Assembly (NCBI RefSeq): GCF_013408655.1
Contig: NZ_JACCBP010000002.1
Coordinates: 372,001-436,000, forward strand
Direction: 5' to 3'
DNA length: 64,000 nt
Origin: Pigmentiphaga litoralis
Lineage (GTDB): Bacteria; Pseudomonadota; Gammaproteobacteria; Burkholderiales; Burkholderiaceae_B
Both the position numbers and the translations under genes were made by a program. Below the pieces are notes generated by a model that worked only from the letters and a program-made list of their open reading frames with translations, was not told the origin of the DNA and searched no databases. This document shows, piece by piece, positions 27,297 through 36,037 of this stretch; positions within the stretch are counted from its first letter, which is position 1, and each line of letters begins with the position of its first letter.

Positions 27297-29072
27297 GTGC
27301 AGGGGGCGGCCGGTGGTGCCGGCTTGCACGTGTCCATCTTCCGAGGGCGTCGCTTGCTTACCTATCTCATTCAACAGTCGCGCAACCTGATGATCGGCGC
27401 GGCAGTGGCAAGTGTGCTCAGTGGCATCTGCAGCGTCTTGCTGCTGACGCAGATCACCGCGGCGTTGACGGCGGCATCACCGGCCGAGCGCGCCGTGCTG
27501 GCTTGGCGGTTCGCGGGATTCGCGGTGGTGGCGATGGTCAGCCAGATGGTCGCGTCCGTGCTGTTCGAGCGCTTGAATCAGCGGGCGCATGCGGACATGC
27601 GGCGCTTCATTTCCGGCCGCGTGATCGATGCGGAGTATCGCCGCCTGGAAGAGATTGGCGGGCCGCGTGTGCAGTCGGCGCTGTCCGAGCACAGCACGCA
27701 AGTGGCCGAATTTTTTGTGAGCTTTCCGACGATCCTGGTCAACGCCATCATCGTGACGGGCTGCCTCGTCTACATGGCGCTGCTGTCGTGGTACGTGTTT
27801 TTGGCGGCGGTGGTGGTGATCGGGCTGGGCTCGGTCGGCTATCACCTGGCCCACCTGCGCGCGATCCGGCATCTGGACGTGGCGTCGAAAGAGCAGGACA
27901 AGCTGTTCGATCACTTCCGGTCCTTGATGGACGGCGCAAAGGAATTGCGGCTGCATGCCGGCAAGCGGCGGCGCTTTGCGGACACGGTGCTGGGCGGGTC
28001 GATCGAGACGGTGCGTCGTGAACGTGCATTCGGCATGTCGGTGTTCCTGGTGTCGACGGCCTGGGGCAATTTCCTGATCTACGCGTTTATCGGGTTGGTG
28101 CTGTTCGTGTTGGTGGGGGACGTGCCTGAGCGCGGGCGGGTCATGACCGGCTTTGCGCTGGTGTTCGTGTACATGGTGGCGCCGCTGGAGAACCTGCTGA
28201 TGGCGCTGCCGCGCGCGAACATGGCGCGGGTGTCGGGCGCGCGTATTGATGAGATCACGCAGCAGCTGGATCGGACGACGCTGGATGATGCGTCGCGGGA
28301 TCTGGCGTCATCAACCGGACCCCGCCGCGGCACGCCGTCCTTGGCATCGACGGGGCTGCCGTACCCAGCCCCGGCAGATTTGCCGCACCCAGCATCGACA
28401 GAGTTGCCGTTTGCGGGCCTGGCGCTGCGGGACGTCTGCCATACCTACTACCACGAAGGTCTGGATGACCTGTTCAAGCTGGGCCCGATCGCGTTGACAT
28501 TCGCGCCCGGCGAAATCACATACCTGGTTGGCGGCAACGGGAGCGGAAAGACCTCCCTGGCCAAGTTGCTGGTGGGGCTGTATCAGCCGGAAAGCGGCGA
28601 GATCCTGTGCAACGGGGACTTGGTGACGGACGCCAATCGGGACCGGTATCGGCAGAATTTTTCAGCGATCTTTTCCGACTTCCATCTGTTCGATCAATTG
28701 CTCGAAGGAGCGTCGGCCGATAGGGATGCGCAGGGCAATGCCTTGCTGACCAAGCTCAATCTGCATCACAAGGTGCAGGTGATCAATGGCGCATTCACGA
28801 CGCGCGCCTTGTCGCAGGGGCAGCGCAAGCGCCTGGCGCTGGTGGTGGCCTACCTGGAAGACCGACCTTTCCTGGTGTTCGACGAATGGGCGGCCGACCA
28901 GGATCCGGTGTTCAAGGACGTGTTCTATCGCGAGTTGCTGCCCGAGTTGCGTGCGCGGGGCAAGGCAGTGCTGGTGATCTCGCACGATGACCGGTATTTC
29001 CATCTGGCCGACCGGCTGGTCCGGATGGAGAACGGGCAGGTGATCGCCGTCGAGAGCCCGAGCGGATCTTGA
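27297..29072 (+). CDS. Cyclic-peptide/siderophore ABC exporter (PvdE/SyrD type)
   Basis: The 591-aa half-transporter fuses an N-terminal six-helix membrane domain (about 20-300) to a nucleotide-binding domain. Walker A is GGNGSGKTS near 412-420, the signature LSQGQRKRLAL is near 505 and Walker B is FLVFDEW near 525. The YLIQQSRNLMIG start and the RALSQGQ signature are typical of the cyclic peptide transporter family, whose member PvdE moves the acylated pyoverdine precursor to the periplasm. A Pro/Ala-rich linker (about 340-365) joins the domains. The start used is GTG 27297 with AGGAAG 5 bases upstream; GTG 27330 is an alternative. The stop overlaps the PepSY gene start (TGATG at 29070-29074). 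Confidence 0.9.
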   Translation: MQGAAGGAGLHVSIFRGRRLLTYLIQQSRNLMIGAAVASVLSGICSVLLLTQITAALTAASPAERAVLAWRFAGFAVVAMVSQMVASVLFERLNQRAHADMRRFISGRVIDAEYRRLEEIGGPRVQSALSEHSTQVAEFFVSFPTILVNAIIVTGCLVYMALLSWYVFLAAVVVIGLGSVGYHLAHLRAIRHLDVASKEQDKLFDHFRSLMDGAKELRLHAGKRRRFADTVLGGSIETVRRERAFGMSVFLVSTAWGNFLIYAFIGLVLFVLVGDVPERGRVMTGFALVFVYMVAPLENLLMALPRANMARVSGARIDEITQQLDRTTLDDASRDLASSTGPRRGTPSLASTGLPYPAPADLPHPASTELPFAGLALRDVCHTYYHEGLDDLFKLGPIALTFAPGEITYLVGGNGSGKTSLAKLLVGLYQPESGEILCNGDLVTDANRDRYRQNFSAIFSDFHLFDQLLEGASADRDAQGNALLTKLNLHHKVQVINGAFTTRALSQGQRKRLALVVAYLEDRPFLVFDEWAADQDPVFKDVFYRELLPELRARGKAVLVISHDDRYFHLADRLVRMENGQVIAVESPSGS

Positions 29073-30394
29073 TGCCCGTCCGGCCGATTCCGGTCGGCAG
29101 GCGATGGCCGGTCGACCGTCAGATGTTTGTCGTGGCGCATCGTTGGGTTGGCCTGGTGCTGGCTGGCTTTTTGTTGCTGGCGGGGGTGACGGGGGCGCTG
29201 CTGGTGTGGAACGACGCGTTGGACGAGGCGATATCGCCGGCCTTGTTCCGCGTCACGCCGCCTTCCGCTGAAGCGGTGCCAATGGATCCCGTTGATCTGG
29301 TCGAACGGGTGCAGGCGCGTTATCCGCAGGCGCAGGTTCGCTACGCGCCGTTGCGGGTGGAAGCGGGGCGGACGCTGGTGGTGTATCTGGCGGCGAACAC
29401 CGAGGCCGCCCAGCAGAACGCTGTGGACTTGCCGAACGACCAGATCTTTGTCGATCCCTATCGCGGTGTCGTGGTCGGGGAACGCAAGTGGGGAGACATC
29501 GGGCAAGGGTGGAAGAATCTGATGCCCTTCATTTACCGGCTGCATTTTTCATTGGCGCTGGACACGATCGGCAGCTATGTCTTTGGCGTGATTGCCTTGC
29601 TGTGGACGTTGGACTGTTTTGTGGGCGCGTACCTGACGTTTCCCGCGGCGCTGAAGAAAAAACGGGCGGACAGCAAGCCGTGGCGGCGGCGGTGGTGGCC
29701 GTCGTGGAAGGTGCGGTGGGATGGCGGCGCCTACAAGGTGACTTTCGATCTGCATCGCGCGGGCGGCTTGTGGGTGTGGGCCATGCTGTTCGTGCTGGCG
29801 TGGAGCAGCGTCGCGTTCGATCTGTCGGAGGTGTATGACCCGGTCATGAAGACCGTGCTGGCGCATCAGCCGGAGGGTGTCACGCCGCAGGGCGCTTCGG
29901 CAGCTCAGGCCGCGCCGTTAATGAACTGGCGGCACGCGCACGAAATGGGGCGTCGCTTGATGGCCGAGCAGGCGTCATTGCAGGTGCCGCCGGTGGTCGT
30001 GATCAATGAAGAAGCCCTGGGTTACGACGCGTCTGCGAGGACGTACCGGTATGTGGTGCGCAGCGATCGGGATATCCGGGATCACCGGGGCGCCACCAGC
30101 CTGACGTTCGATGCTGGCGGGCTTGCACATCTGTGGCTACCCACCGGCGCGGCGGCGGGCGATACGGTGCGCACCTGGCTGACCAGCCTGCACATGGCGG
30201 CGGTCTGGGGATTGCCGTTCGATGTGTTCGTGACAGTGATGGGCCTGTTGGTGGCGATGCTGAGCGTGACGGGTGTCGTGATCTGGTGGAAGAAGTGGCG
30301 GGGGCGGCGAGCGCAGGCAGCGCGGCTGGTTGGTGTGGCGCCGTTGGCGGCTGCCAAGGCGACCCGTGCGGCCACCCGCGGTCAGGTGGCCTGA
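29072..30394 (+). CDS. PepSY-domain inner-membrane protein (FoxB/PiuB-like, probable siderophore-iron reductase)
   Basis: The ATG at 29072 shares one base with the exporter stop and gives 440 aa. Four predicted membrane helices fit the PepSY_TM layout: about 22-45, 170-195, 228-250 and 388-410, with periplasmic PepSY-type segments between. Conserved His lie at helix ends (HRWVGL, IYRLHFSL, DLHRAGGLW, SLHMAAVWG), as in haem-carrying FoxB-type reductases. Family members reduce ferri-siderophores or their haems at the inner membrane. Co-transcription with exporter and DUF5916 genes supports an iron role. The biochemical role is inferred. Confidence 0.82.
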   Translation: MPVRPIPVGRRWPVDRQMFVVAHRWVGLVLAGFLLLAGVTGALLVWNDALDEAISPALFRVTPPSAEAVPMDPVDLVERVQARYPQAQVRYAPLRVEAGRTLVVYLAANTEAAQQNAVDLPNDQIFVDPYRGVVVGERKWGDIGQGWKNLMPFIYRLHFSLALDTIGSYVFGVIALLWTLDCFVGAYLTFPAALKKKRADSKPWRRRWWPSWKVRWDGGAYKVTFDLHRAGGLWVWAMLFVLAWSSVAFDLSEVYDPVMKTVLAHQPEGVTPQGASAAQAAPLMNWRHAHEMGRRLMAEQASLQVPPVVVINEEALGYDASARTYRYVVRSDRDIRDHRGATSLTFDAGGLAHLWLPTGAAAGDTVRTWLTSLHMAAVWGLPFDVFVTVMGLLVAMLSVTGVVIWWKKWRGRRAQAARLVGVAPLAAAKATRAATRGQVA

Positions 30395-32773
30395 ATGGCG
30401 AACTTCAGCGCGGCGATCACGCATGGGATTCGGCTGTTCTGCGTCGTGATTTGCGTGGCGGTGCCCTTACTCGCCGCCACAGCCACAGTCGCATCCACTT
30501 CCACCGCTACGTCTGCGTTCAATTCGATTCCTGTGCCTTCTGTCCTGCTGCCGGCCGCGCATCGGCTTGATCCTTTCTCGCCCACCGACGCCATCGCGTT
30601 CCCGTCGCTGGTCAACGCCCCGGTCATCGACCAATTCATCCAGGTTGCGCCGCGCGCGGGCGTGGCGCCGACTCGCCGCACCGAACTGCGTGTGGCGCAC
30701 GACGGCCGCACGCTGTATCTGCGGATCGACGCGTGGGATCCTGCGCCGTCGACTGTTGTCGCGCAGCAGATGCGGCGGGATGTGGAGGGCATGCTGAAAG
30801 AGGATCAGGTCACGGTGGTGATCGACCCCGATGGCGACGGGCGCAACGGGTTCCTGTTCGTGGTGAATGCCAACGGCGCGCAGTTTGACGCGTTGGTGTT
30901 CGATGGCGGGCAGATGCGTTTCGATTGGGACGCACGGTGGGTGAGCCGGGCACGCGTCGGGCCGGAGGGATGGCATGCAGACCTGGCGATTCCGCTATCG
31001 GTATTTGGCCGACGGCGTTCGGGTGGGCAAGGTGCGGACGAAGGCTTTGGCTATCCCCATGCCGTTGACGAGCCGGTGTCCAGCGCTTCCGCGACAGTGA
31101 CCCCTGGCCTGCCCCCCACCTGGCGCCTGAACGCCGAACGCTGGATGCCCAATGGCAGCGAGCGCGTGCGGCTCGCCGGCATCCAGCCCGACAAGTTTGT
31201 GTATTCGCTGGGTGACGCGTTACCGATGCCGGCGATCGTGGCCGAGCAGGACGGCCTGGGCGTGCGGGTGAAGGCGTCGGTGCGAGGGACGGCGGAATCG
31301 TCGGGCGCATCGGGCACGGGTCGCGCTCAGCGGGCGGTGGCGCCGGGGCTGGAGGCGTTCCATGAAAGCGCGGCGGGGTTGCGTTCGACGCTGGCGTTGA
31401 ACGTGGATTTTGGGGATGCCGAGGCGGACGAGCGCAAGGTCAACCTGACCCGCTTTGAACTGTTCCGGCCGGAAAAGCGCGCCTTCTTTCTGCAGGATGC
31501 GGGCCGGTTCAGTTTCGGGGGGCTGGTCGAGACGGCGGTGATTCCGTACTACTCGCGCCGTATCGGGCTGGATGCGTCGGGACGGCCGCGGAGCCTGGAC
31601 GCGGGGGTGAAGCTGTCGGGCGCGGTGGCGGGCTTTGACCTGGGGGTGTTCGGGACGCGGGTGGCGGGCGGGCCGGTGGCGCCTGGCGAGCCGGGGCAAC
31701 GGTCTGCCGATGTGGCCGTGGTGCGAGTCGCCCGGGCGCTGGATGCGCGGCATCGGGTCGGGGTGCTGGGCACGCGCGGCAATCCGGATGGCACGTCCGG
31801 AAGCCGGCTGTGGGGGGTGGATTACCAGTTTCGCGACACGGATTTCTCACCCTTGGGTCGTGCCGCAAGTTCGAGCGGCAAGACGCTGGAAACGCATGCG
31901 TGGACGCAGCGGTCCGAGAATCCGGTGGTCGGCGCCGGACAGGCGTGGGGCGCCAGCGTGCAGTATCCCAACGTGGGACCGACCGGCAATGCCGAGGTGC
32001 AGCGGATTGATGCCGGGTTTCTGCCTGCACTGGGCTATCTGGCCGAGGCGGGCGTGACGCGCGGGAAGGGCGAGATCGGCTGGTGGCACCGGACCCGGAA
32101 AGGCGCCGACATGATCCCGGGGGTCGACTGGAGTTTCCGTCGCAAGCCGGGGGGTGTGGAGAGCTCCGTCGTGATCAATCCCGAGATGGCCTATACGACG
32201 CCGGCAGGGGATACGGCGATGGCCGAGGTGTTCATGGAGACCGATACCGTGGCTGCGCCATTTGCGCCCGTCCCAGGGGTGACGGTGGACAGGGGTCGCT
32301 ATGCCTGGCGTTATCTGTATGCCTATCTGGAGACAGCGCCGTCGCGGCCCCTGTCAGCGGAGGCGCAGTGGCGCGGTGGCGGGTATTACGACGGCCGGCG
32401 GGATGATCAATCGGTCACCCTGGCATGGCAGCCGTCGCCGACGTGGGGGGCGCGCATCGGCATGGCGCGCAACGCGATCCGCTTGCCGTCCGGGGCCTTT
32501 ACGGTGCGGATGGCGACCTTCCGGATGGATCACACGCCGTCGACCCGCCGGTCGGAAAGCGTGCTGCTGCAGTGGGACAACGTGTCGAACCGGCTGGGGA
32601 TCAGCGCCCGGGCGCGGTGGCTGTGGACGGCGCAGCGGGAGGTGATCGTGTCGGTGGATAGGCTGGGGTATGTCGGAGCGGATGGGCATGCGTCGGCGGA
32701 CCAGGCGCTGGGTCGGCAGATGCGGGCGAATGAAACGCGAGCGATGGTGAAGCTCGTTTGGTATCTGGAGTAA
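30395..32773 (+). CDS. CBM9-like/DUF5916 outer-membrane beta-barrel protein
   Basis: The ATG follows the PepSY stop directly (TGA-ATG). The 792-aa protein has a signal peptide (about 1-33), then a CBM9-like beta-sandwich (about 50-200: TELRVAHDGRTLYLRIDAWDP, DPDGDGRNGFLFVVNANGAQFD, WHADLAIPLSVF), then the DUF5916 barrel region with VNLTRFELFRPEKRAFFLQD and YYSRRIGL. It ends in an aromatic-containing strand (VKLVWYLE). The molecular function of DUF5916 is not established to my knowledge. Its position as third gene of the exporter/PepSY operon suggests an outer-membrane role in siderophore traffic. Confidence 0.85.
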   Translation: MANFSAAITHGIRLFCVVICVAVPLLAATATVASTSTATSAFNSIPVPSVLLPAAHRLDPFSPTDAIAFPSLVNAPVIDQFIQVAPRAGVAPTRRTELRVAHDGRTLYLRIDAWDPAPSTVVAQQMRRDVEGMLKEDQVTVVIDPDGDGRNGFLFVVNANGAQFDALVFDGGQMRFDWDARWVSRARVGPEGWHADLAIPLSVFGRRRSGGQGADEGFGYPHAVDEPVSSASATVTPGLPPTWRLNAERWMPNGSERVRLAGIQPDKFVYSLGDALPMPAIVAEQDGLGVRVKASVRGTAESSGASGTGRAQRAVAPGLEAFHESAAGLRSTLALNVDFGDAEADERKVNLTRFELFRPEKRAFFLQDAGRFSFGGLVETAVIPYYSRRIGLDASGRPRSLDAGVKLSGAVAGFDLGVFGTRVAGGPVAPGEPGQRSADVAVVRVARALDARHRVGVLGTRGNPDGTSGSRLWGVDYQFRDTDFSPLGRAASSSGKTLETHAWTQRSENPVVGAGQAWGASVQYPNVGPTGNAEVQRIDAGFLPALGYLAEAGVTRGKGEIGWWHRTRKGADMIPGVDWSFRRKPGGVESSVVINPEMAYTTPAGDTAMAEVFMETDTVAAPFAPVPGVTVDRGRYAWRYLYAYLETAPSRPLSAEAQWRGGGYYDGRRDDQSVTLAWQPSPTWGARIGMARNAIRLPSGAFTVRMATFRMDHTPSTRRSESVLLQWDNVSNRLGISARARWLWTAQREVIVSVDRLGYVGADGHASADQALGRQMRANETRAMVKLVWYLE

Positions 32774-32929
32774 TCAACGCCATCCACCCCGGCAGCCCGT
32801 GGCCAGGCCCGCCGCTGCTTGCCAGACCTGCTTACCGCTTTTCCACCGTTGCATCCCGCTGCAATTGCACCGGTCTTGGAGGCCACGCGATCGGCTACAT
32901 TGCCCGCACTTCTCTTTACCGGAAACGCC

Positions 32930-33397
32930 ATGATCAAAACCTTTGCTGCCGTGGTTCTGACGCTTGCTTCGCTGGGCGCGCACGCCATGGAGCCCGGCGC
33001 GCGTGTCGAGCCGTGGACCCTGGACGATCAGTTCGACAAACCGTACGCATTCAGCAACGACGTGAAGGTGCTGCTGGTGGCGCGCAGCATGGATGCCGCC
33101 AAGGTGGTGAACGCGGCGATGGAAGACCAGCCAGCGGGCTATCTGGAAGCGCGCAAGGTGGTGTACGTGGCGGATATCGCGCGGGTGCCGTCGGTAGGCC
33201 GGATGTTCATGGTGCCTGCCATGAAAAAGGCGAGCTACCGGATCGTGCTGGATCGGGAAGGCACGGTTGCGCAGAAGTATGTGGAACAGAATGACTCGGT
33301 GACATGGTTGCAGCTGCGCGATGGCGTGCTGGTGAACCAGAAGACGTATACCGACCCGGGTGCGCTGCGGGCGGCGCTGGAACGCGCCGCCGACTGA
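32930..33397 (+). CDS. Small secreted thioredoxin-like-fold protein lacking CxxC
   Basis: The ATG at 32930 with GGAAA upstream gives 155 aa; the longer frame from 32819 lacks a signal at its N-terminus. Residues 1-20 are a clear signal peptide (MIKTFAAVVLTLASLGAHA). The mature part begins EPGARVEPWTLDDQFDKPYAF, like AhpC/TSA or Sco-type thioredoxin folds, and ends LDREGTVAQKY...DPGALRAALE. No redox Cys pair is present, so it is not a thiol oxidoreductase. Relatives are sometimes named FAD/FMN-containing dehydrogenase without support. It lies 156 bases after the DUF5916 gene, same strand, and may or may not be in that operon. Confidence 0.75.
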   Translation: MIKTFAAVVLTLASLGAHAMEPGARVEPWTLDDQFDKPYAFSNDVKVLLVARSMDAAKVVNAAMEDQPAGYLEARKVVYVADIARVPSVGRMFMVPAMKKASYRIVLDREGTVAQKYVEQNDSVTWLQLRDGVLVNQKTYTDPGALRAALERAAD

Positions 33398-33416
33398 GGA
33401 TGGTGCGGCGGCGGCC

Positions 33417-34370
33417 TTAGCCCGCCGCGCCCGTCAGCACCGTAGTGCGTTGGACGGCTGGAATCATGGCGGCATCGAACAGCGCGCGCACAAAGGCGCG
33501 GGTGTCTTGCCGGTCGCCCAGCGCGCGGCTCAGGTGCGCGTCGGCATGATGCAAGTGCATGCCAAGCCGGCGGTGGGCCGCTTCGACGCCCAGCAGGGCG
33601 ATCAATGTCGACTTGCCTTCGTCCTTGCAGATGTCTTTGCCCGTGGTGGCGGTGTCGTTGTCGCGCGTGTCGCGCAGGTCGTCCAGCAACTGGAAGGCCT
33701 GGCCCAGTTCCGATGCAAAACTGCCCAGCGTGACGCGCACCGATTCATCGGCCTGCGCAATGATGGCGGCCATGTCGATGGTGGCGCTGAACAGCACACT
33801 GGTTTTCAGATCATTGGTTGACGCGATTTCGTCCGCCGACCGCGCTCGGGTGCCTTCCCGCAGATCCTGATACTGACCCTTGACGAGTCCCTGGGTGCCG
33901 ACCGCGTTGGCCAGCCCGCCGACCAGTTGCGTGCGCAGCAGGGGCGGCACGGACGACAGGCTCGAAACCAGATGGAAGGCACGTGTCAGCAAAGCCACCG
34001 CGGTGAGGATGGCGACATCCTCACCAAAATGCAGGTGAATGGTGGGACGGCCACGGCGCAGGCGGGCATTGTCCATGCAAGGCATGTCATCCAGCACCAG
34101 CGACGCGGCATGCACCATTTCCACGGCGCAGGCCAGGTCCAGCAGGGAAGGGTCGTCGTACCCGAGGTCGCGCGCGGTCAGCACCAGCAGCAGCGGGCGA
34201 ACCCGTTTGCCGGGCGCCAGGGTGCTTTCGCGCATGGCCAGCGCAATCAGGTCTCGTTCGCCACCGGCTTCGGGCAGCAGTTCGGCCAGCCGCTGCTCCA
34301 CTTCCTGGCGAAGCGCGCGCACGTCGCAGGACGGCGGTGCGTCTTGCGTGGCGGTAACGGGTAAAACCAT
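33417..34370 (-). CDS. crtE: Geranylgeranyl diphosphate synthase
   Basis: The ATG at 34370 has AAGGA 8 bases upstream and gives 317 aa; an earlier in-frame ATG (34445) was rejected. The first Asp-rich motif is of the DDxxxxD type (D94, D95, D100 in VLDDMPCMD), typical of bacterial GGPP synthases. The second is LLDDLRD. KRVRP, GQYQDL and KTSVLF are the remaining family blocks. It condenses IPP with FPP or smaller allylic diphosphates to GGPP, the substrate of CrtB. It is divergent from crtX, unlike the co-linear crtE of Pantoea-type clusters, so it can be regulated separately. Confidence 0.92.
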   Translation of the reverse strand: MVLPVTATQDAPPSCDVRALRQEVEQRLAELLPEAGGERDLIALAMRESTLAPGKRVRPLLLVLTARDLGYDDPSLLDLACAVEMVHAASLVLDDMPCMDNARLRRGRPTIHLHFGEDVAILTAVALLTRAFHLVSSLSSVPPLLRTQLVGGLANAVGTQGLVKGQYQDLREGTRARSADEIASTNDLKTSVLFSATIDMAAIIAQADESVRVTLGSFASELGQAFQLLDDLRDTRDNDTATTGKDICKDEGKSTLIALLGVEAAHRRLGMHLHHADAHLSRALGDRQDTRAFVRALFDAAMIPAVQRTTVLTGAAG

Positions 34371-34392
34371 AGGCCAGGTCCTTTGAAAAGCC

Positions 34393-34568
34393 TTGTGACA
34401 CTTCGAACTGCGACAATTCGCCCCAGTGCGGGACCGATGCTGCATGCTTTCGAGCGATTCAGCCCGTCAGGGTACCTGCTTTTCGGGCTAAGTCTTGTAA
34501 ACGATGGAACGCAGCCAGCCGCGGCGGGTTGCGCCTGCCCGGCAGGCGCCCTGACGGATGTTGTACAA
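34393..34568. promoter_or_regulatory. Palindromes in the crtE/crtX divergent promoter region
   Basis: Two candidate operators lie in the 251-bp gap. One is an imperfect 24-bp palindrome at 34393-34416, centred on TTCGAA with TTGT/ACAA outer arms, 23 bases upstream of crtE. The other is the perfect 8-bp palindrome TTGTACAA at 34561-34568, 53 bases before crtX. TTGT-ACAA type sites are used by several light- or redox-responsive regulators of carotenoid genes, but no regulator gene is adjacent and the assignment is tentative. Confidence 0.3.
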
Positions 34569-34621
34569 CGTCATAAGCTGCGCGGGTCAGTACTTTCTTC
34601 TTTCAGATTGGAACGTTGGGC

Positions 34622-36037
34622 ATGATTCATTTTGGCGTCATCGCGCCGGCGTTTTCAAGCCATTTTCAAGTGCTGCAGGCATTGGCCTCGGCCCTGGTGG
34701 ACAAGGGGCATCGCGTCACCTTCATCCACCAGGCAGATACCCGGCCATTCGTGACCGATCCGCGCATCGGGTTCGAGGCCGTGGGCGCCGACACGCATCC
34801 GCTGGGATCCCTGGCGCATACCATCCGCGCCGCGGCCAATCCGGGCAGTCCGTGGGGCCTGCGCCGCGTAATCGTCGATCTGGCCCGCTGCACCGACATG
34901 CTGTGCCGCGAGGTGCCCGCGGCGCTGTCGCGCCTGGGTATCGATGCCTTGCTGTGCGACCAGATGGAAGCCGCAGGCGGGTTGATCGGGGACGGCGTCG
35001 GGCTGCCTTATGTGTCGATCGCCTGCGCCTTGCCTGTCAATCGGGAGCCGGGCGTGCCCTTGCCGGTCATGCCTTTTGTGTGGGATGACACCGAGAAATC
35101 GGCGCAGATGGCCGCGCAAAGCGAGCGGATCTACGACTGGATGATGACGCCGCATCGCCGGGTGATCGAATCGCGGGCGGCCGGCTTTGGCCTGTCCCGG
35201 CGGGGCGCCTTGCACGAGTGCCTGTCGCCCTTGGCCCAGGTGAGCCAGATCATTCCTGAATTTGATTTCCCCCGGCGGTCCTTGCCCGCGCAGTTCCATT
35301 ACGTGGGGCCGCTGCGTCCGGTGGATACGTCCGGGCCGCCGCTGCCATGGCCGATCGAGAATGACCGGCCCTTTGTGTTTGCGTCGCTGGGCACCGTGCA
35401 GGGCTACCGGCTGGACCTGTTCAAACGGATCGCGCAGGCGTGCCGGCGGGTGGATGCGCAGCTGCTGGTGGGGCATTGCGGCGGGCTGAACGCGCAGCAG
35501 TCCCGGGAACTGGAAGCGGCGGGTGCCACGTGGGTGACGGACTACGCACCCCAGGGCGCGGCCTTGATGCGGGCCGATGCGGTGGTGTCGCATGGTGGAC
35601 TGAATACGGTGCTGGATGCGATGGCGACCCGCACGCCAATGCTGGCGATGCCGATTGCGTTCGACCAGCCAGGCGCCGCGGCGCGGATGGTGCGGATCGG
35701 GGCCGGGCGGCGCGCGTCGCCCCGCTTTGCGACCGTGGGCCGGCTGACGACCTTGCTGCGCGAATTGCTGGACGACACAGAGATGGCGGGTCGGCTGGAG
35801 GGCCTGTCGGCGGCGGTGCTGCGCGCGGGCGGGACGCGGCGCGCGGTGGAGATCATTCTGGATGCGGTGGAAGGGCGGGTGACGGCGGACCGCCAGACGG
35901 GCGGCGAGGGGCAACTGCCCGGCGCGTTGCGGATGCCCGCCGCGGTCGCAGAGGGCGGAAGCGCATCTGCCCACCGGACGGCGTACGGCGACGACGGATC
36001 GGCCAAGGCGCGCGCGCCTGCCGCGCAGCAAGCGTGA
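34622..36037 (+). CDS. crtX: Zeaxanthin glucosyltransferase
   Basis: The ATG at 34622 (MIHFGVIAPAFSSHFQVLQALA) matches the known CrtX N-terminus; the TTG two codons earlier was not used. The 471-aa GT-B enzyme transfers glucose from UDP-glucose to the hydroxyls of zeaxanthin. The C-terminal sugar-donor region is seen in WVTDYAPQGALM-like and VVSHGGLNTVLDAM blocks. Pantoea CrtX is about 430 aa; here a roughly 45-residue low-complexity tail follows the conserved domain. The stop overlaps the crtY start by 4 bases (GTGA), giving translational coupling. Confidence 0.9.
   Translation: MIHFGVIAPAFSSHFQVLQALASALVDKGHRVTFIHQADTRPFVTDPRIGFEAVGADTHPLGSLAHTIRAAANPGSPWGLRRVIVDLARCTDMLCREVPAALSRLGIDALLCDQMEAAGGLIGDGVGLPYVSIACALPVNREPGVPLPVMPFVWDDTEKSAQMAAQSERIYDWMMTPHRRVIESRAAGFGLSRRGALHECLSPLAQVSQIIPEFDFPRRSLPAQFHYVGPLRPVDTSGPPLPWPIENDRPFVFASLGTVQGYRLDLFKRIAQACRRVDAQLLVGHCGGLNAQQSRELEAAGATWVTDYAPQGAALMRADAVVSHGGLNTVLDAMATRTPMLAMPIAFDQPGAAARMVRIGAGRRASPRFATVGRLTTLLRELLDDTEMAGRLEGLSAAVLRAGGTRRAVEIILDAVEGRVTADRQTGGEGQLPGALRMPAAVAEGGSASAHRTAYGDDGSAKARAPAAQQA

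Noticed and set aside
34498..34521. TAAAC in the crtE/crtX gap as a sixth ECF promoter site
   Set aside because: The three bases after a 16-base spacer are CCG, not CGT, so the motif is absent. This serves as a local negative control for the siderophore sites.
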